Source of the DNA: Ancylostoma caninum
Lineage: Eukaryota; Nematoda; Chromadorea; Rhabditida; Ancylostomatidae
NCBI GenBank assembly: GCA_037903475.1
Contig: JBAJFG010000231.1
Location: 1,107,001 to 1,171,000 of the forward strand
Length of the DNA stretch: 64,000 nucleotides
Direction of reading: 5' to 3'
This document shows, piece by piece, positions 46,245 through 58,300 of the stretch. Made by a program: the position numbers and the translations under genes. Below the pieces are notes generated by a model that worked only from the letters and a program-made list of their open reading frames with translations, ran no database searches and was not told where the DNA came from. Position 1 is the stretch's first letter. The number at the start of each line of letters is the position of its first letter.

Positions 46245-47069
46245 CTAGTTTCCCGAAACATTCGAAGAAGAAGCATTCGATACAACAATATTCATGTTAG
46301 ATTCTGAGACTTCCAATGAAGAAAACCGTAGAGAGTTATGGTCGGTGGGATTGGTAAGATTAAGCCTGGCCTTCTTGCGTCTCTCTCTTTCCGACGCTGT
46401 AAGGGATTCACGAAGGAAAATCCCCTTTTTCGGAAAAGAGCTGAGCCAGAAAGCCCTTTGTACAGCAAGACGTTGAAAGAACCTAGTGGGTAGGACAACT
46501 TTCAGCAGTCGGTTAACACCTTCTTTCGGCCTACCAAGACGATAAATTGCAACAGGGTAACACTGGATATCCAAATGAAAGAGTACATTCATTACACTAC
46601 TGTAATCGTATTCTAACTTCTGCTTCAGAAAAGGACTCTTAGATTCAGGTATTCCCGCGACTACAATAGAACGCAATCTCTCAATTTCATGACAATCCAA
46701 ATGAGGAGAGGGAGATAAAGGTTCACGATCAACAGTGGATTGCGTGGAGCACTGCTTAGAAGCGTGTGACAAACTTAGCTGTTCGCGGAGCAGGCGATTC
46801 TCCTCACGCAGCTGGTCCCTTTCTTGCCGCACCGATGACAGCTCGTTGACTAGAGAGCCGAAGGCCTTCTTGATACATTCAGGAACTCGTGGAGATGCGT
46901 ACAACTGCTCCATTGCTTCCTCAAGGCTAAGCGGCACTGGCGATGGTGGAGGCGAATCGATCTGTTGACCATTTGTTTCCTTAAGATTTCGGCGAACAGA
47001 TCTGCCCATGTCGAAAATTTGCACCAGAACAATAAAAAGATAGACAAAAGCGAAGAAGATCGAACACAA
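46245..47069 (-). CDS. LINE ORF1 protein
   Basis: The frame is 274 codons. The likelier start is the second Met (47007-47009, MGRSVRRNLKETNG), because the first 20 residues are hydrophobic and look like untranslated leader. A Pro/Ser segment is followed by a coiled coil (SSVRQERDQLREENRLLREQ) and then a domain with IVVAGIPES and YRLGRPKEGVNRLLKVVLP. The C-terminus is basic (ASERERRKKARLNLTNPT). This layout is that of the nucleic-acid-binding ORF1 protein of CR1-type LINEs, with an RRM-like core. It would coat LINE RNA. Confidence 0.75.
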   Translation of the reverse strand: MCSIFFAFVYLFIVLVQIFDMGRSVRRNLKETNGQQIDSPPPSPVPLSLEEAMEQLYASPRVPECIKKAFGSLVNELSSVRQERDQLREENRLLREQLSLSHASKQCSTQSTVDREPLSPSPHLDCHEIERLRSIVVAGIPESKSPFLKQKLEYDYSSVMNVLFHLDIQCYPVAIYRLGRPKEGVNRLLKVVLPTRFFQRLAVQRAFWLSSFPKKGIFLRESLTASERERRKKARLNLTNPTDHNSLRFSSLEVSESNMNIVVSNASSSNVSGN

Positions 47070-47339
47070 GGTGTATGTGTACTATCCAACTCAAAAAATG
47101 AAGAACAGGAATACTTCACCTCGTGTGGTGGCAATAATCGACGTGTCAGTAGTGATTTACCTCTTGCCACCAAGGTATCGCAGTTTTGAGAGCTGATCAG
47201 TACAAGTTGGCTGACGGCACTAGAAGAGTAACCCTCTGGATCCGAAGCAGAAGACGATCTAATAATTCTGACGACAGGTGGGCTAGACTAAGTAAATGCC
47301 CTAATATAGGAGTCCAGGATCAATAGGATGGCCGGAAGG

Positions 47340-48890
47340 GTTAGCAGAGGGCAAAGTCCACACGACCGCTCACCGTCGGTGCAGAGCCGAAATCAAGTTA
47401 GCCGATGAAATCACTGATCTCAATGATGGCACCTAACAAAAAACTAGCTTGTTGGCTAGCTGCTTTGAGGATGTATACAGGTTGCCAATGAAATTTAATG
47501 TCGAGTTAGTGCCAGTGACAGACAAGGTTATTGATTGGATCGAGATTAATTGCGAATAATTTATGGCATCCTCCGCACATTACCCAACAGAAACTCCATC
47601 TCACCTCAATGTAACTCCGCATGCTTTCTTGAAAAACGCCGCCTTAGGGCTAGTCAGTCCATTTTCACTCATTTTCAATCGGTTCTTATTGGATTACGCC
47701 TAGAATTTGGAGACTGGGGCTAATTGGGCCTATACATAAAAAAAAGGTCTTGTGATCAATTACTGTTCAATATGCCTTACATGCTCAACGAGTAAAGTCA
47801 TGGAAAAGTTAATATGTGACAAAATAGCTAAGTTTTTGTCCGAGAACAAGCTGCTATCTAACGGTCAGCATGGCTTCCAAAGTAAGCGGTCAACTTCTTC
47901 CCCACTTTTGTCTGCTGTTCCTCTATGGCATTGGAATGTCGATGGGGGCAATTATGTTTCTGTGTGCTACGTGGACTTTAGAAGAGCCTTCGATTCAACA
48001 TCTATCCCACTACTGCTGCAAAAGCTTCAAAGTTTTGGAATCAAGGGATGTCTGCATCGCTTCCGACCTCTTTCCTCACTGAAAGATACCAGTCCGTAGT
48101 AGTCAACTCGGTACATTCCAGTACTTACCTCACAATTAGCGGAGTTTTCCAGCGGACATGTTAAGTCCGCTGATGTTCTTTTTATACATCAATGATCTCG
48201 CTAGTGTGTTACCAGGAGGAGTTCACTGATGACTCCAAAATATACACTAACAATAATGCCTTGCTGCTTTAACAAGCGACCTACACACTTGCTTTGTGGG
48301 CAGGTAGATGGGAACTTTCCATACCCACGGCGAGAACATCCGTGATGGATTTTGGCAAAAATCATCCTTGAACAAATATCACAGATAGAGCTAAATGCAC
48401 ATCGAATTTCATATTGAAAGCCTTCAAGATGCGTAACTGTCTCCTGCTTTCTAAGTTATTCATCGCTTATGTTGCTTATCTGAGGCCCCTTCTTGAGTAT
48501 TGCTCATCGTTGAGGTCGCCCAGTAGACGAAGGGAAATAGATAAAATCGAAAAGGTCCAAAAATCCTTCACTCATAGAAGTTGCCTCACGTCTAAAAAAA
48601 CTGGGGGCCCTCACACTTGAATATCGTAGGTCACTCTCAGATTTCAATTTCATGTACGAGCTGACAACTAATGAGGATAAGTTTGATCTGGAAGACCTTT
48701 TTGAAATTCCACTATCATCAATCTGATCTGGGGCAACTCTTTCAGAATCTGCCCAATAAGACCCAGAACTACCTCGCTCAGAAACACCTTTCTTTGCAGA
48801 GTGCAGACGAAATGGAACACTTCAGATAGCGACCTTTTCGTGCACTCCAAATCCTCCGGCTTCCACCAGCCACTCATCACTCTACTCCAG
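47340..48890 (+). pseudogene. Dead LINE reverse transcriptase copy
   Basis: Plus-strand remnants, broken by stops and frame changes, read LLASCFEDVYRLP, then ITCSTSKVMEKLICDKIA, NGQHGFQSKRSTSSPLLSA, VCYVDFRRAFDS (catalytic block) and, after a break, PLLEYCSSLRSPSRRREIDK. These are the fingers, palm and thumb blocks of a CR1/Jockey-type RT. The Tyr-x-Asp-Asp block is degraded. It lies next to the younger LINE but on the opposite strand, so it is a separate insertion. Confidence 0.75.
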
Positions 48891-49302
48891 TCAGGGGATC
48901 TTGATGCTTCTTACTCGGATCTCTGATTTTTGTGTTTTGTTCCCTTGTTATGTTACATGTTTCAGTATTATTTCTACTCTCAAGCCGTATGAATTGGTCA
49001 TTTCTATAGCTCTTCTCCATACTACAGTATCTGTATACAGTTTAGTCGATGAGGCAGTTTAGATGAGCGCCGTAGCACAGAAATCGGGCGCGCCGCCGCT
49101 TGGCACAAGGCTCAGACAGCGAAGGAAAAGTAGTCCTAGGCTGACCAGTGCGGTGAACGTGCTCATGACCTTATCTTGGTCGCTCTCAAAAGGCACCGTG
49201 GCACTCCATTGTGACTTAGTCGATCGATGAAGTTGGTGTTGATGGCGAGGGCGGTGTTCAAGAATGATTTTATCTCCACAAGTAGTCATGTTTCTCATAT
49301 CT

Positions 49303-49374
49303 TCACATTTTCGACATAAATTTGGACGTCATTCGGTCGACCGTCTCCTCGGAAGTGAACTGCTCCATCAGGAC
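49303..49374 (-). other. Terminal exon of the isomerase gene with PTS1-like end
   Basis: A long pyrimidine tract ending TTTTTTTTCAG precedes an in-frame exon reading VLMEQFTSEETVDRMTSKF and ending SKM then TGA (49303-49305). The SxE motif and the final Ser-Lys-Met resemble the last helix and targeting tripeptide of ECI2 proteins. Phase 0 joins it to the exon 49905-49987. No AATAAA was seen close downstream. Confidence 0.75.
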
Positions 49375-52300
49375 CTGAAAAAAAAATTTCTGGTTCAGTT
49401 AGCCGAGCTGCATAAAAACTGCAACTCTTGCATTTATCATGCCTTACTACAGAGGTCTTAGCCCATATATTGGGTTGACAGAAACCACTACTTTCCACGA
49501 TCACTGTCAGGCACACTGAATGGCTTGCATAGCTCCTTCCCTCCTCTATTAATGCTGCCATAGACAGTGCACCTTGTCAGCTCCATGTCTACGAAAAATT
49601 GCTTTGTTTGAGATGACGCAGTTTGTAGCCCGCAAACGCACCTCTTGGATGAAGTTTATGAAATCAATGGGAAAGTGAACAAAATAAGCTGTGTATGACT
49701 GCACTAAACCTGTAGAGTCGGTAGTAGTGAAGACCCCAACATTCGAGTTTCTTTCTAGTCATTTTGGTGGAATTTGTACAGAGAAGTCGAGCATACTCAA
49801 TGTGGACGATCACCTCTTATCGAGCATTTCGGGGTCTTGCACGGAATGTGTTAGTTAAACTTGCACATTTTTGAGAGTTTGCATCAATAGTGATAATTCC
49901 TTACATTTAAAGCAACCTCAGCGGATTTATGTTCCACAAACTGGGCGTTCAGAACGAGAAGCAACTTCAAAGCCAAATTTGCCCTGTCTGAAGTGGATTT
50001 GCCACTTCTATGCTGTCCCTTCAGCAGTAAAGGTTCGCCTCCAAGCGTCGTTAATATCCCTAGCCAATTGAGCCACATTTGATCCACGATTGAAGTCGAA
50101 CGATAGTCGGTTGCGGGGAGTTTTAATTTTATCGACTTGGGTGCTCAAAATCAGGGTAAGCGTCCGATGGGAATGTCCCATGAGGGGTCGCATGGGAGGG
50201 GCTGGGATGGGAGGGTCGTGTTGGAGAGGTGGGGATGGGGTAAGTAGAGGGGTGGCTTGGCCATTGAATGTAAATTCATTATTGTTTTATGGGATTATGA
50301 CAGATGACGGTCAGCCCTTGCCAGCAACAACGACCACGTCATTACATGTTAAAACAGGACTGGTTGGCAGCGTATGAAAGGAATCAGCTTCGGCGCAAAC
50401 ACAGGTTCGATTCCCGACGCTTTGAATAGATTTTTGCACTGGCCCGAATTACTTCAGGATCAAGTATGGAGTTAAGAGGGTGGAAACGTTAAAACATGAA
50501 GTGTGGGTAGCTAGAATGACCGATTGCTCATGCGAGAATTCGTCTGCAGGGCATGTCAGAACGTGGAAAATAGGGTGATTTAAACCTCGTGCTGAAGTTC
50601 TCTGACTCGAAATTAGCAAATGCATATTTCCGTAGAGGACGATCAGCTCTATCTTTTGCCAGAATTTAAATCTTCTAAAACTTCATATGTTTTTGGGAGC
50701 TCGATGGGAAATTTTTCAAATTTTTGGGTCTCCGAGGCGAAATTTCCCATCTAACTCACTTGAGCAGGAGCAAACATTGGGGCGCGATAATGGGGAAGAA
50801 GAATGAAACCTTAAAGCTCTATTACCTGAAGGTAGTGAAATTTTGATAGAAGGCAAACTTCCTTCACGGGAGTTCAAGAAGAAAATTTTGAGTCAGAGAA
50901 CTTCAGTACCAGATCTCAGCCACCCTAGTTTTCCACAAGCTGGCGGGCCCTACAAGCGAATTCTCGCATGCGTAATCGATCGATCTCGCTTCCCTCACTT
51001 CATTACCAAATCTTTTCTTCCTCTCTACTACACACTAAATTCTGAAATAGTTCCGACCCGTACAAAAATTCTTTGGAGACGCCGGGAGTCGAACTCGCGG
51101 ACGCGCAAATACCAGCGCTGAAACCAATTTCTCGCATGCGTTGCCAATCAGTCCTGTTTTGACACGTACCGACGTGATCGTTCTTGCTGGCTTCTGGTCC
51201 AATCGGGAGAGAAAGGATGCATGTCGGCTTCAACGTTGTTTCAGTTCCAATTTCGGGCTTTAAATGTATTTCTTTTTTGTCTTCTTCCTTGAAACTGCTC
51301 AGTGTACAGAGCAAACATGCGGAAGCAGAGAGAGGGGGAGGGGTGGGTCGTGAAAAGATGGAGGTTGGACGAGGGAATAGGGGGGTCGTACTGAGTGTCG
51401 GTTTTTCCTATCGTCATGCTTTACCCTGGTAATAATCCATGCGGTAGAAAACAAGATGAAGCGAGAATTGAAAAATGTGGTTGCAATGTTGCAAACAGCA
51501 TCGAGAGCTACAAAATGGACTATGACGGCAAGTAAAGCAGGGTTCAAAACACGTGAAAAAACAAGTTGAAAAAAACCAAACGAACTTATTCCCCAACTCA
51601 ATACAAGTGTTATGTATGAGTGTATCATACGTTTCGAAATTCTACGACTGATCAGTTATAGTTTTATTAAGATCATATGAAGGTCTTGAAAACGGTTTTG
51701 TAAGTGAAGTAGTAGTTAAAGGCAGAGGTCCACCTCACCTTCGTAGTTCAGCTAACAGCAGATTGTGCATCTACTCGACGCGGTGGTTCCAACGGTATAC
51801 ATAAATTGTCTCAGAATGGTCTATAAACCCGTCTTCCAGGACGGGGTCTGTAACAGTTTGCCAACCCGAGTTGACATGTGAAGCCGTTGGTCTTATCGAT
51901 TGAACACGCCAAGACTCGTTGACCAACGCGGCAGCCGTGGCAGGCAGCCAGCACAGCTTGGAGCGATCCGCCTCCGGGCTCCAAATTTTTACCCACTTCG
52001 TGCCTTTCAAAAATGGGTATTTCGTCGCTTCTGTGCCTGTTGATGTACATCCCAGGGATCAACATGATGAGAAGGTCTAGGATTAATGGTAAATCCAACA
52101 GGCAGAACGAGGTGACCCTCTGCCTTTAAGGCATGAACCAGACTCCACAAGACAGATCCACTGTTGCTTGAGGAGTGCGACGTCGCCTAATAATGGGGCA
52201 ATGGTGATAACGCAGTTTGATGGACCCTCCGCAGTGGGTGGAAGGCTGCGGAGGGCGCTTTTGGTCACTGCTCTAGGAGCCTATTTTCGACTGTGTGAGT

Positions 52301-55300
52301 TTACCTCGTTCTGCATCCCTGTTTATTCGTGTCTTAAAGCGACTGCCACCTCTTTCCGAGCCACGCAAACTATTACCACTTGGAGTATAACAACAGTCAT
52401 GAAAACGTGAACGGTTGTTATCATTTATACTAAGTCGCTCACTTATTCTACTGCACCCAGCTGAAGGGTGTTGCCGTACATACTTGGAACGGTGCTGCTC
52501 ATGGCGTGCGCACGAGCATATGTATTTGGGTCAAGCGCAGAAGTAATGCCTTTCATCATACGGGCGAGTTTGTACATCCATCTTCATTGATTTCACTAAC
52601 GTACGGTGTAAATATGCAAGTGAACAAACAAAGCAAACAAGCAAGAGAAGTGTGGAAGTCCGGCGACAGCCGGAAAGGTGGATTGGCAAGGAATAACCTA
52701 ATTTTGTACTGTTTGCTTGAAATGTATTGCGTAGTTGCGAATACAATTCACAGGAACTAGCCATTGCAAAATCTGGCCATAACTCAGATATTCAGCGCTG
52801 GACCACCCCAACTTGCTACCAATCCGCATATGCTTGAAATTATTTCAAAGTGCTCTGAAAATACTTCATTTAAAATTGTTTTGAATATATTTTAGTTTTC
52901 GTTTCCTGCACTATTCTTATACGAAAACTAAAATAATTTTTCGTTCTAAGTTCCCTCCTGCACTCATCAGTAAGGAAGAGGAAATTCATAGCAATTTCAA
53001 TAAAATATATTATTAGATTTATTGAATATACATTAAGTGTGAGCTGGAAAAGCTTACGTTTATTTTTCTTCAGCGGTCTAGTTATAACTTGTATGTGTCT
53101 TTTACGTCCGCGACCTCATTTCGGATATGTTAGAATAGAAATGAGGGAGACTGTTTAGTGGTATGAACAAGACATCAATTACAACTTGTGTGAACGAGAT
53201 ATCATTTATAACCCATCTTTTGGGAGTTCGGTGAGGTTCATCTTATCTTCGCTTCGGAAATACTGTGGTATGAGTGGAGACACAGGGTATGTTTCACATC
53301 CAACTTTTTTGGGTAATTTGAAGGGAAGTATTTGAATGTGGGAATCTTTTTATGGGAAAACCAAAAGAATTTGTCCTATATTGGATATATGAGTACTTTC
53401 TAAAGATAATACTCCGCGGTATACTTTTGTTAATAATGTGAAAAGAGTATCATCTGAAGTATTGTGTAGGACAAGAAGATGATCTATGTATCTATAGGGG
53501 TAGAAGTAGATATTTGTGTATGTTAGGTTTGTGTTGTAAATATACTCATAGTATGACAGAGTGAGGTCGGCCAAAAAAGGACTAACATTACCTCCTTGTG
53601 GAACTCCAATATTCCGTTTAAATATGAGTAGACCGAATGAGCAGAAACTGTTGGTAAGTATGTACTCAATTATCTCTGCTCAGGACCTCAAATTAATTTG
53701 TTGATAAGGGGCGCTGAATAAACCTCGTACTCCTTCCGATTGATTGTAAGGAGATTATCAACAACGCTCTGTGGTCGCAGTAGACGTTTGGAGACGATGA
53801 GACTCTGAAAAAGGTTTTCGCATACGTTCATGAAAAACGGATAAATGATGCATGCGATGAAAGCTATTGGTGATCACTGTGGAGTAGGATATTATTATTC
53901 TTCTAAAGCGAGCGAAATCAGTGGAGAGAAAGTGCTCTCTGGGTTTCATACATGGGCAGAACATGCGTAAGCGCAATCAAATGAAGAGGCACTTATTGAA
54001 AGCAATGAACTACTTTGTCTCCTATGAAGCCTCAAATTCATGTGTGTCTACCTTCCCCTACTCCTCTTACTCCACGAATTTTATATGATGGGAGTTACGT
54101 GCGCTTCAAACATTTTTTGGAGTTTTCTTTGATACTGTATGGAAATTTGACATGATCACCACGAAAAAGCTTCATCGTAGTCGGAGATTACACTAGAATG
54201 AACAAGAAATGAGGAACTTTCCGAGTTCATCACAGTGATAGCCAGCTGTACATGGGAACCTTCGGGCCCGTGAGCCCACCTGGCTATACGGGGGACTCGC
54301 TCGGTGAAACGTACCACGAAATTAGTCATTTGACAACTGAATTCCTGTTGCTTTTGTTCCAGGATTCTACATAGAATCCTAACATACTTTCGTTATTCCT
54401 ATTTTTTTCTCTAAGAGGGTGCATAGCAGCAAAATTCAGGAGGCGATGCATGAAATCCATCATAATTCAAAACCATCAAGATAAGGTTCCCCCTTGAAAA
54501 TTTCGAACACCTTCGCTAATGTCGCGCCGCAAGACGAACATGCATCCGTAATGCCCTCCACCAGACATCGCAGGGCGAGAATGACCTCGCGTCGATGTAC
54601 AGGTGAAACAAGCTCTTTGTCAACAAGAAAGATGGAAAACTCCAGTTGTTCTCAATTTCGGATACTTCGTGTCATCAGCTTGACGAGGAGTTGTAGAGCA
54701 CGTGGTACCGTCTGCACTGAACTTCGTTTTGAGGAACTGAGAAAAGCACGTCGATTTGATGATTCTGCTACATGCTGATATGCGATTCCCTTCACACATA
54801 GTGTACTAGCTGGGTGGCCACTGAACGTTACTGCAGAATCGTAAACAGAGGTCGATGGTTTCACCACCCTTATAAGGCTTGAAATAACTGATCACCAGCG
54901 ACCACCCAGCTTTAAAGGAGACATATACATATCTGGTCTCGATGGCACAAACCACTTCAATCGAACAAACTTCTTTCAAAAAGAAGGCATAGGAACTGCT
55001 CAAGAGGAGTCACACAGTCTAGATGAACATCGTGCTTCTCAAAACTACCCCTTATATGGAATAAAACTGTCTGAAAAGATCCAATCGCAAAGGTTTAGTC
55101 ATGTTATCTCATGATATGGTTGGACCCCACTCTTGCCAGTATCGTCAAACTGGCTCCATAAGCGTCCCGTTGATATTCTTCCGCGTCTATATTCTACAAA
55201 GCTTAAAGGCAAGGTCCGGTCAGAATCTTGCCCACCCAGGTTTTTTGCTCTCTGGAGTCCAAACCATATGTGTAGCATGTATCCCAAGTTTGAGACCTCG

Positions 55301-58300
55301 GTCTAAGCTCTATCGCTAGATATGGGACAAAACGTCCGAGGATTATGGTACTCGTGGGAAAACGCGCTCCAACTTACAAGTGCTGCGCGCATGCATACCA
55401 AGCAGCGATAGACACTCAAATACGTAGAGCCTAACGAACACTTCTTGAAACCTTCCCCACCCCATCAAATCGAACACCGGTTCTCTGAATATGAATTTTT
55501 TCCTACGACGCCACAACAGACAGCATGTACGGCGCGCCGTATAACGTCATTTGAAAGCACGGACGCCGCAAACCCGCAAACGCCGTACCAAAATTGGTCG
55601 ATGGAATGCATTTGTTGTGGGACCTTTTCAGGGGTTTTTCTATAGTTTTCGTCCAAGAGGTCGCCGTGGGCTACGAATCCAATAGAAATTCGGGAGATGG
55701 AATTTTGCCCGGACCTTGCCTTTAAGCCTTTGAGCTGCATCGAGTGCTTTCTGATCCTCAGCGATTACAGAGAAGAATACGGTTTTTATTTTCTCGAATT
55801 GACGTTTTTTTTAAGCTTGAAAATCAAGTAAACATCTCTGAGAAACCGCATGATGACAGAAATGTAGAGGAAAGGGAGGGCCTCTGGAAATTTAGAGCGC
55901 ATTACGGAGAATTGACAGTGGTACTGAAAAAACAGTGACCGAAAAAAGCATAAGGACTTGTGTTAACACCTAATTCTCTGATGTTCGGCGGCATTTCTGC
56001 TGCACAGTTATCAGAGAATTTTCGGTGACATTCGGTGCTCGGCTAGTTTCAACTTTGCCATAAAGAATTGTCATCTCCTCATAGCAAAGTTGAAACTACC
56101 GCTTTGCCTGCTGCGTCCTGCACGGTGGCACAGCAACGATTGCCTTGTACCGCATCGTTATGGCTTCTTCCAGAAAGTGAACGCGCATTTAGTTGTGCAA
56201 TGCTTTTGACGGTAAAAACAAAATCTAATCGCATGTGGAAGGGACCGCATCACGTGTCCGAGTCAAGATTCCTTTTGCTTTCACTAGCACCTTTTCAGCG
56301 ATTTAGGCTCATAACTATCCAATGATATGTCATATTTGTGACTGATGGCGTGATGCCCGCTGCCAACTGGTGCTATGGCTGAAACAGAGCTGCTGCTAGA
56401 GGGCCACTGCTTCAGGTATGCTTCGTGTGGAGTAAGCCTGAGAGTCGCAGCCGCCATCATCGTCGTGCTCTGCACTCAGTATTGCTCAACTACCATTCAG
56501 CTGGTGGTGGTACATGAGTGGTGGAAGTAGCACCCTCGCAAGAACATGGAAGAGAGTTGGTAGAAAGAGTCGAAAGAAGGTCTTGAGTGAGATAAACGCT
56601 CGTGTATTCGAAGACAGGTGATTACACAACAGTCATGAACATTCTAAAATCACTGGTTCCCTTGTCCTTTTAATGATGTACTTGCCTGGTGAGCCAATCT
56701 GCTATAGTTGCTGATGAGGTTTCCTGTTTCTGCTTCGAAGGTGGCGTGAGAAATCACCTAATAATATGGACATGGTTAAAATCTGGATAACAAAATCATA
56801 AGCAAGTAAACCTTTGTGACCAGTCCAGCGTCATGGGCTTCTTTGGCAGACATTTTTTCCCCCAAAAGTGCGAGTCGAACTGCCTTAAATTTCAATGCAT
56901 CATAGACGCAGGGTGTATTCGTACTAGTATGTATTTGCCGAGAGGAGAAAATATCGGTTGTATACTTTGCAAATACCTTTTGATAGCCCATAATATGCAC
57001 AAATGTATAGCTGCTAGCGGCTTCAGGGTTCAGGCCAAGTTGAGTGAACGGACAGTAAAAGTATGCCTAAAGCGATAGAATATGAATGGACGTGAAAACT
57101 GGAATGATTAAGAAAGCTATTTGACCCATTCATGACCACGCGCCTTTGGCGTGGCTGGCGCGTGCGACCATCTCCTTTTCAGGAGAGCGGCGTGCGAGTA
57201 AGTTCCACACTATTACGATAAGCGAACCGGGACTAAAACAAGTCATTTTGCAGAAATAATGGGAAAACCAATTCTGGAAGATTGTTACTTTGATAGAACC
57301 AGAAAATTGAAAAGTTCAAATGCCTTTTATTCCCTTTGAGACCGAAAGAAATTTGTAAAAGCTGTTTTTAGTGCTACAAGGAAGTGCCCCGATTTTGTAC
57401 ATGTCCTAACATGGCTGTAACATGAAGAATAGGAAAGCGCATGATGTATTGAACGTGTTTCTATGTAGAAAATGTGGCTTCTATTCAGATTATTTCCATC
57501 CACTACAGAAGAAATGCATCTCAATCTTCCTCGATTTCGAAATCCCATCCTTTTCATGCTATTTTTGCAGCAAAGCAGAAATCTTTCTTGGACCGAAGTT
57601 ATTTATCAGAAGTATTGTACTCATTCCGTATGGAAATACTGGAAAACGGTTCGAAAATAAGGTCCAATAGCTGACAAAAAGGATGCGGCTCACCGGTGAG
57701 CCACGCGATCGTCAATGGGTTAAATCACGAAACGTTCGATAATAGCGTTGAGCGTTTTCCACGGTTCATTTAGTGGTAGAGAGTGTAGATTCAGTAGTGA
57801 GGATAGCAGAGAAAATCACAATCTAAGCCAATGCAATTCTTTTGCTGAAAACTGTCTCCGTCATTACTCTGATGTAACGTGTGGAACATGTAGCACTCTT
57901 TAGGACTGCAAAAGCGAATTCTGGCAAAGTTGCGCGGCAAAGTTTGTGTTACTCACAGCTATGGCAATTGTGTTGTTCATTATTGCTTGTTATGACTACT
58001 TGTTAGTAGTATTTCATACATACAAATAATTCCAAACGGACGCAGTCAAGAGTCAGGATCGCGGCGCGGCTCTCTTGGGCAGAGTCACGGGAGCTCAGCA
58101 TAGTGTGCGCCTGCGTCTCTGTTCATGAGAGCCGCGCCGCGATCTCGACTCTTGTCTACGTACGTTTGGAGTTTCCTATAAATGTGTTGAATCACTTATA
58201 GGTTATTGTTCAAAAAAATTCCCTATTCTAAAGCTATCAAACAATGACTTACGCACTAATGGAAATTTTTATCCAGATTTTAAAATTGATTTACAGACCC

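Larger units (their letters stand above)
43315..47190 (-). mobile_element. Nearly complete CR1-like LINE
   Basis: The element reads ORF1 (46245-47069), a 50-base gap, then ORF2 endonuclease and reverse transcriptase (46194 to 43412). It ends in a short A-rich tail of AATAAAATAAAATG type near 43315-43335. The open frames are essentially intact apart from one frame change at an A7 run (minus strand) near 45326-45332. That degree of preservation implies recent insertion. The CR1/Jockey-group placement rests on an AP-type endonuclease and the RT block order. The 5' end near 47190 is approximate. Confidence 0.85.

Noticed and set aside
50352..50415. tRNA gene
   Set aside because: The B box is good, but the acceptor and anticodon stems cannot be formed and the segment is part of a dispersed repeat.
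56686..56757. GC-AG donor (CAG then GCAAGT) for the isomerase exon
   Set aside because: The ordinary GT donor four bases further (after 56682) leaves one base over and joins exactly to exon 49905-49987. The GC donor would put the next exon out of phase.
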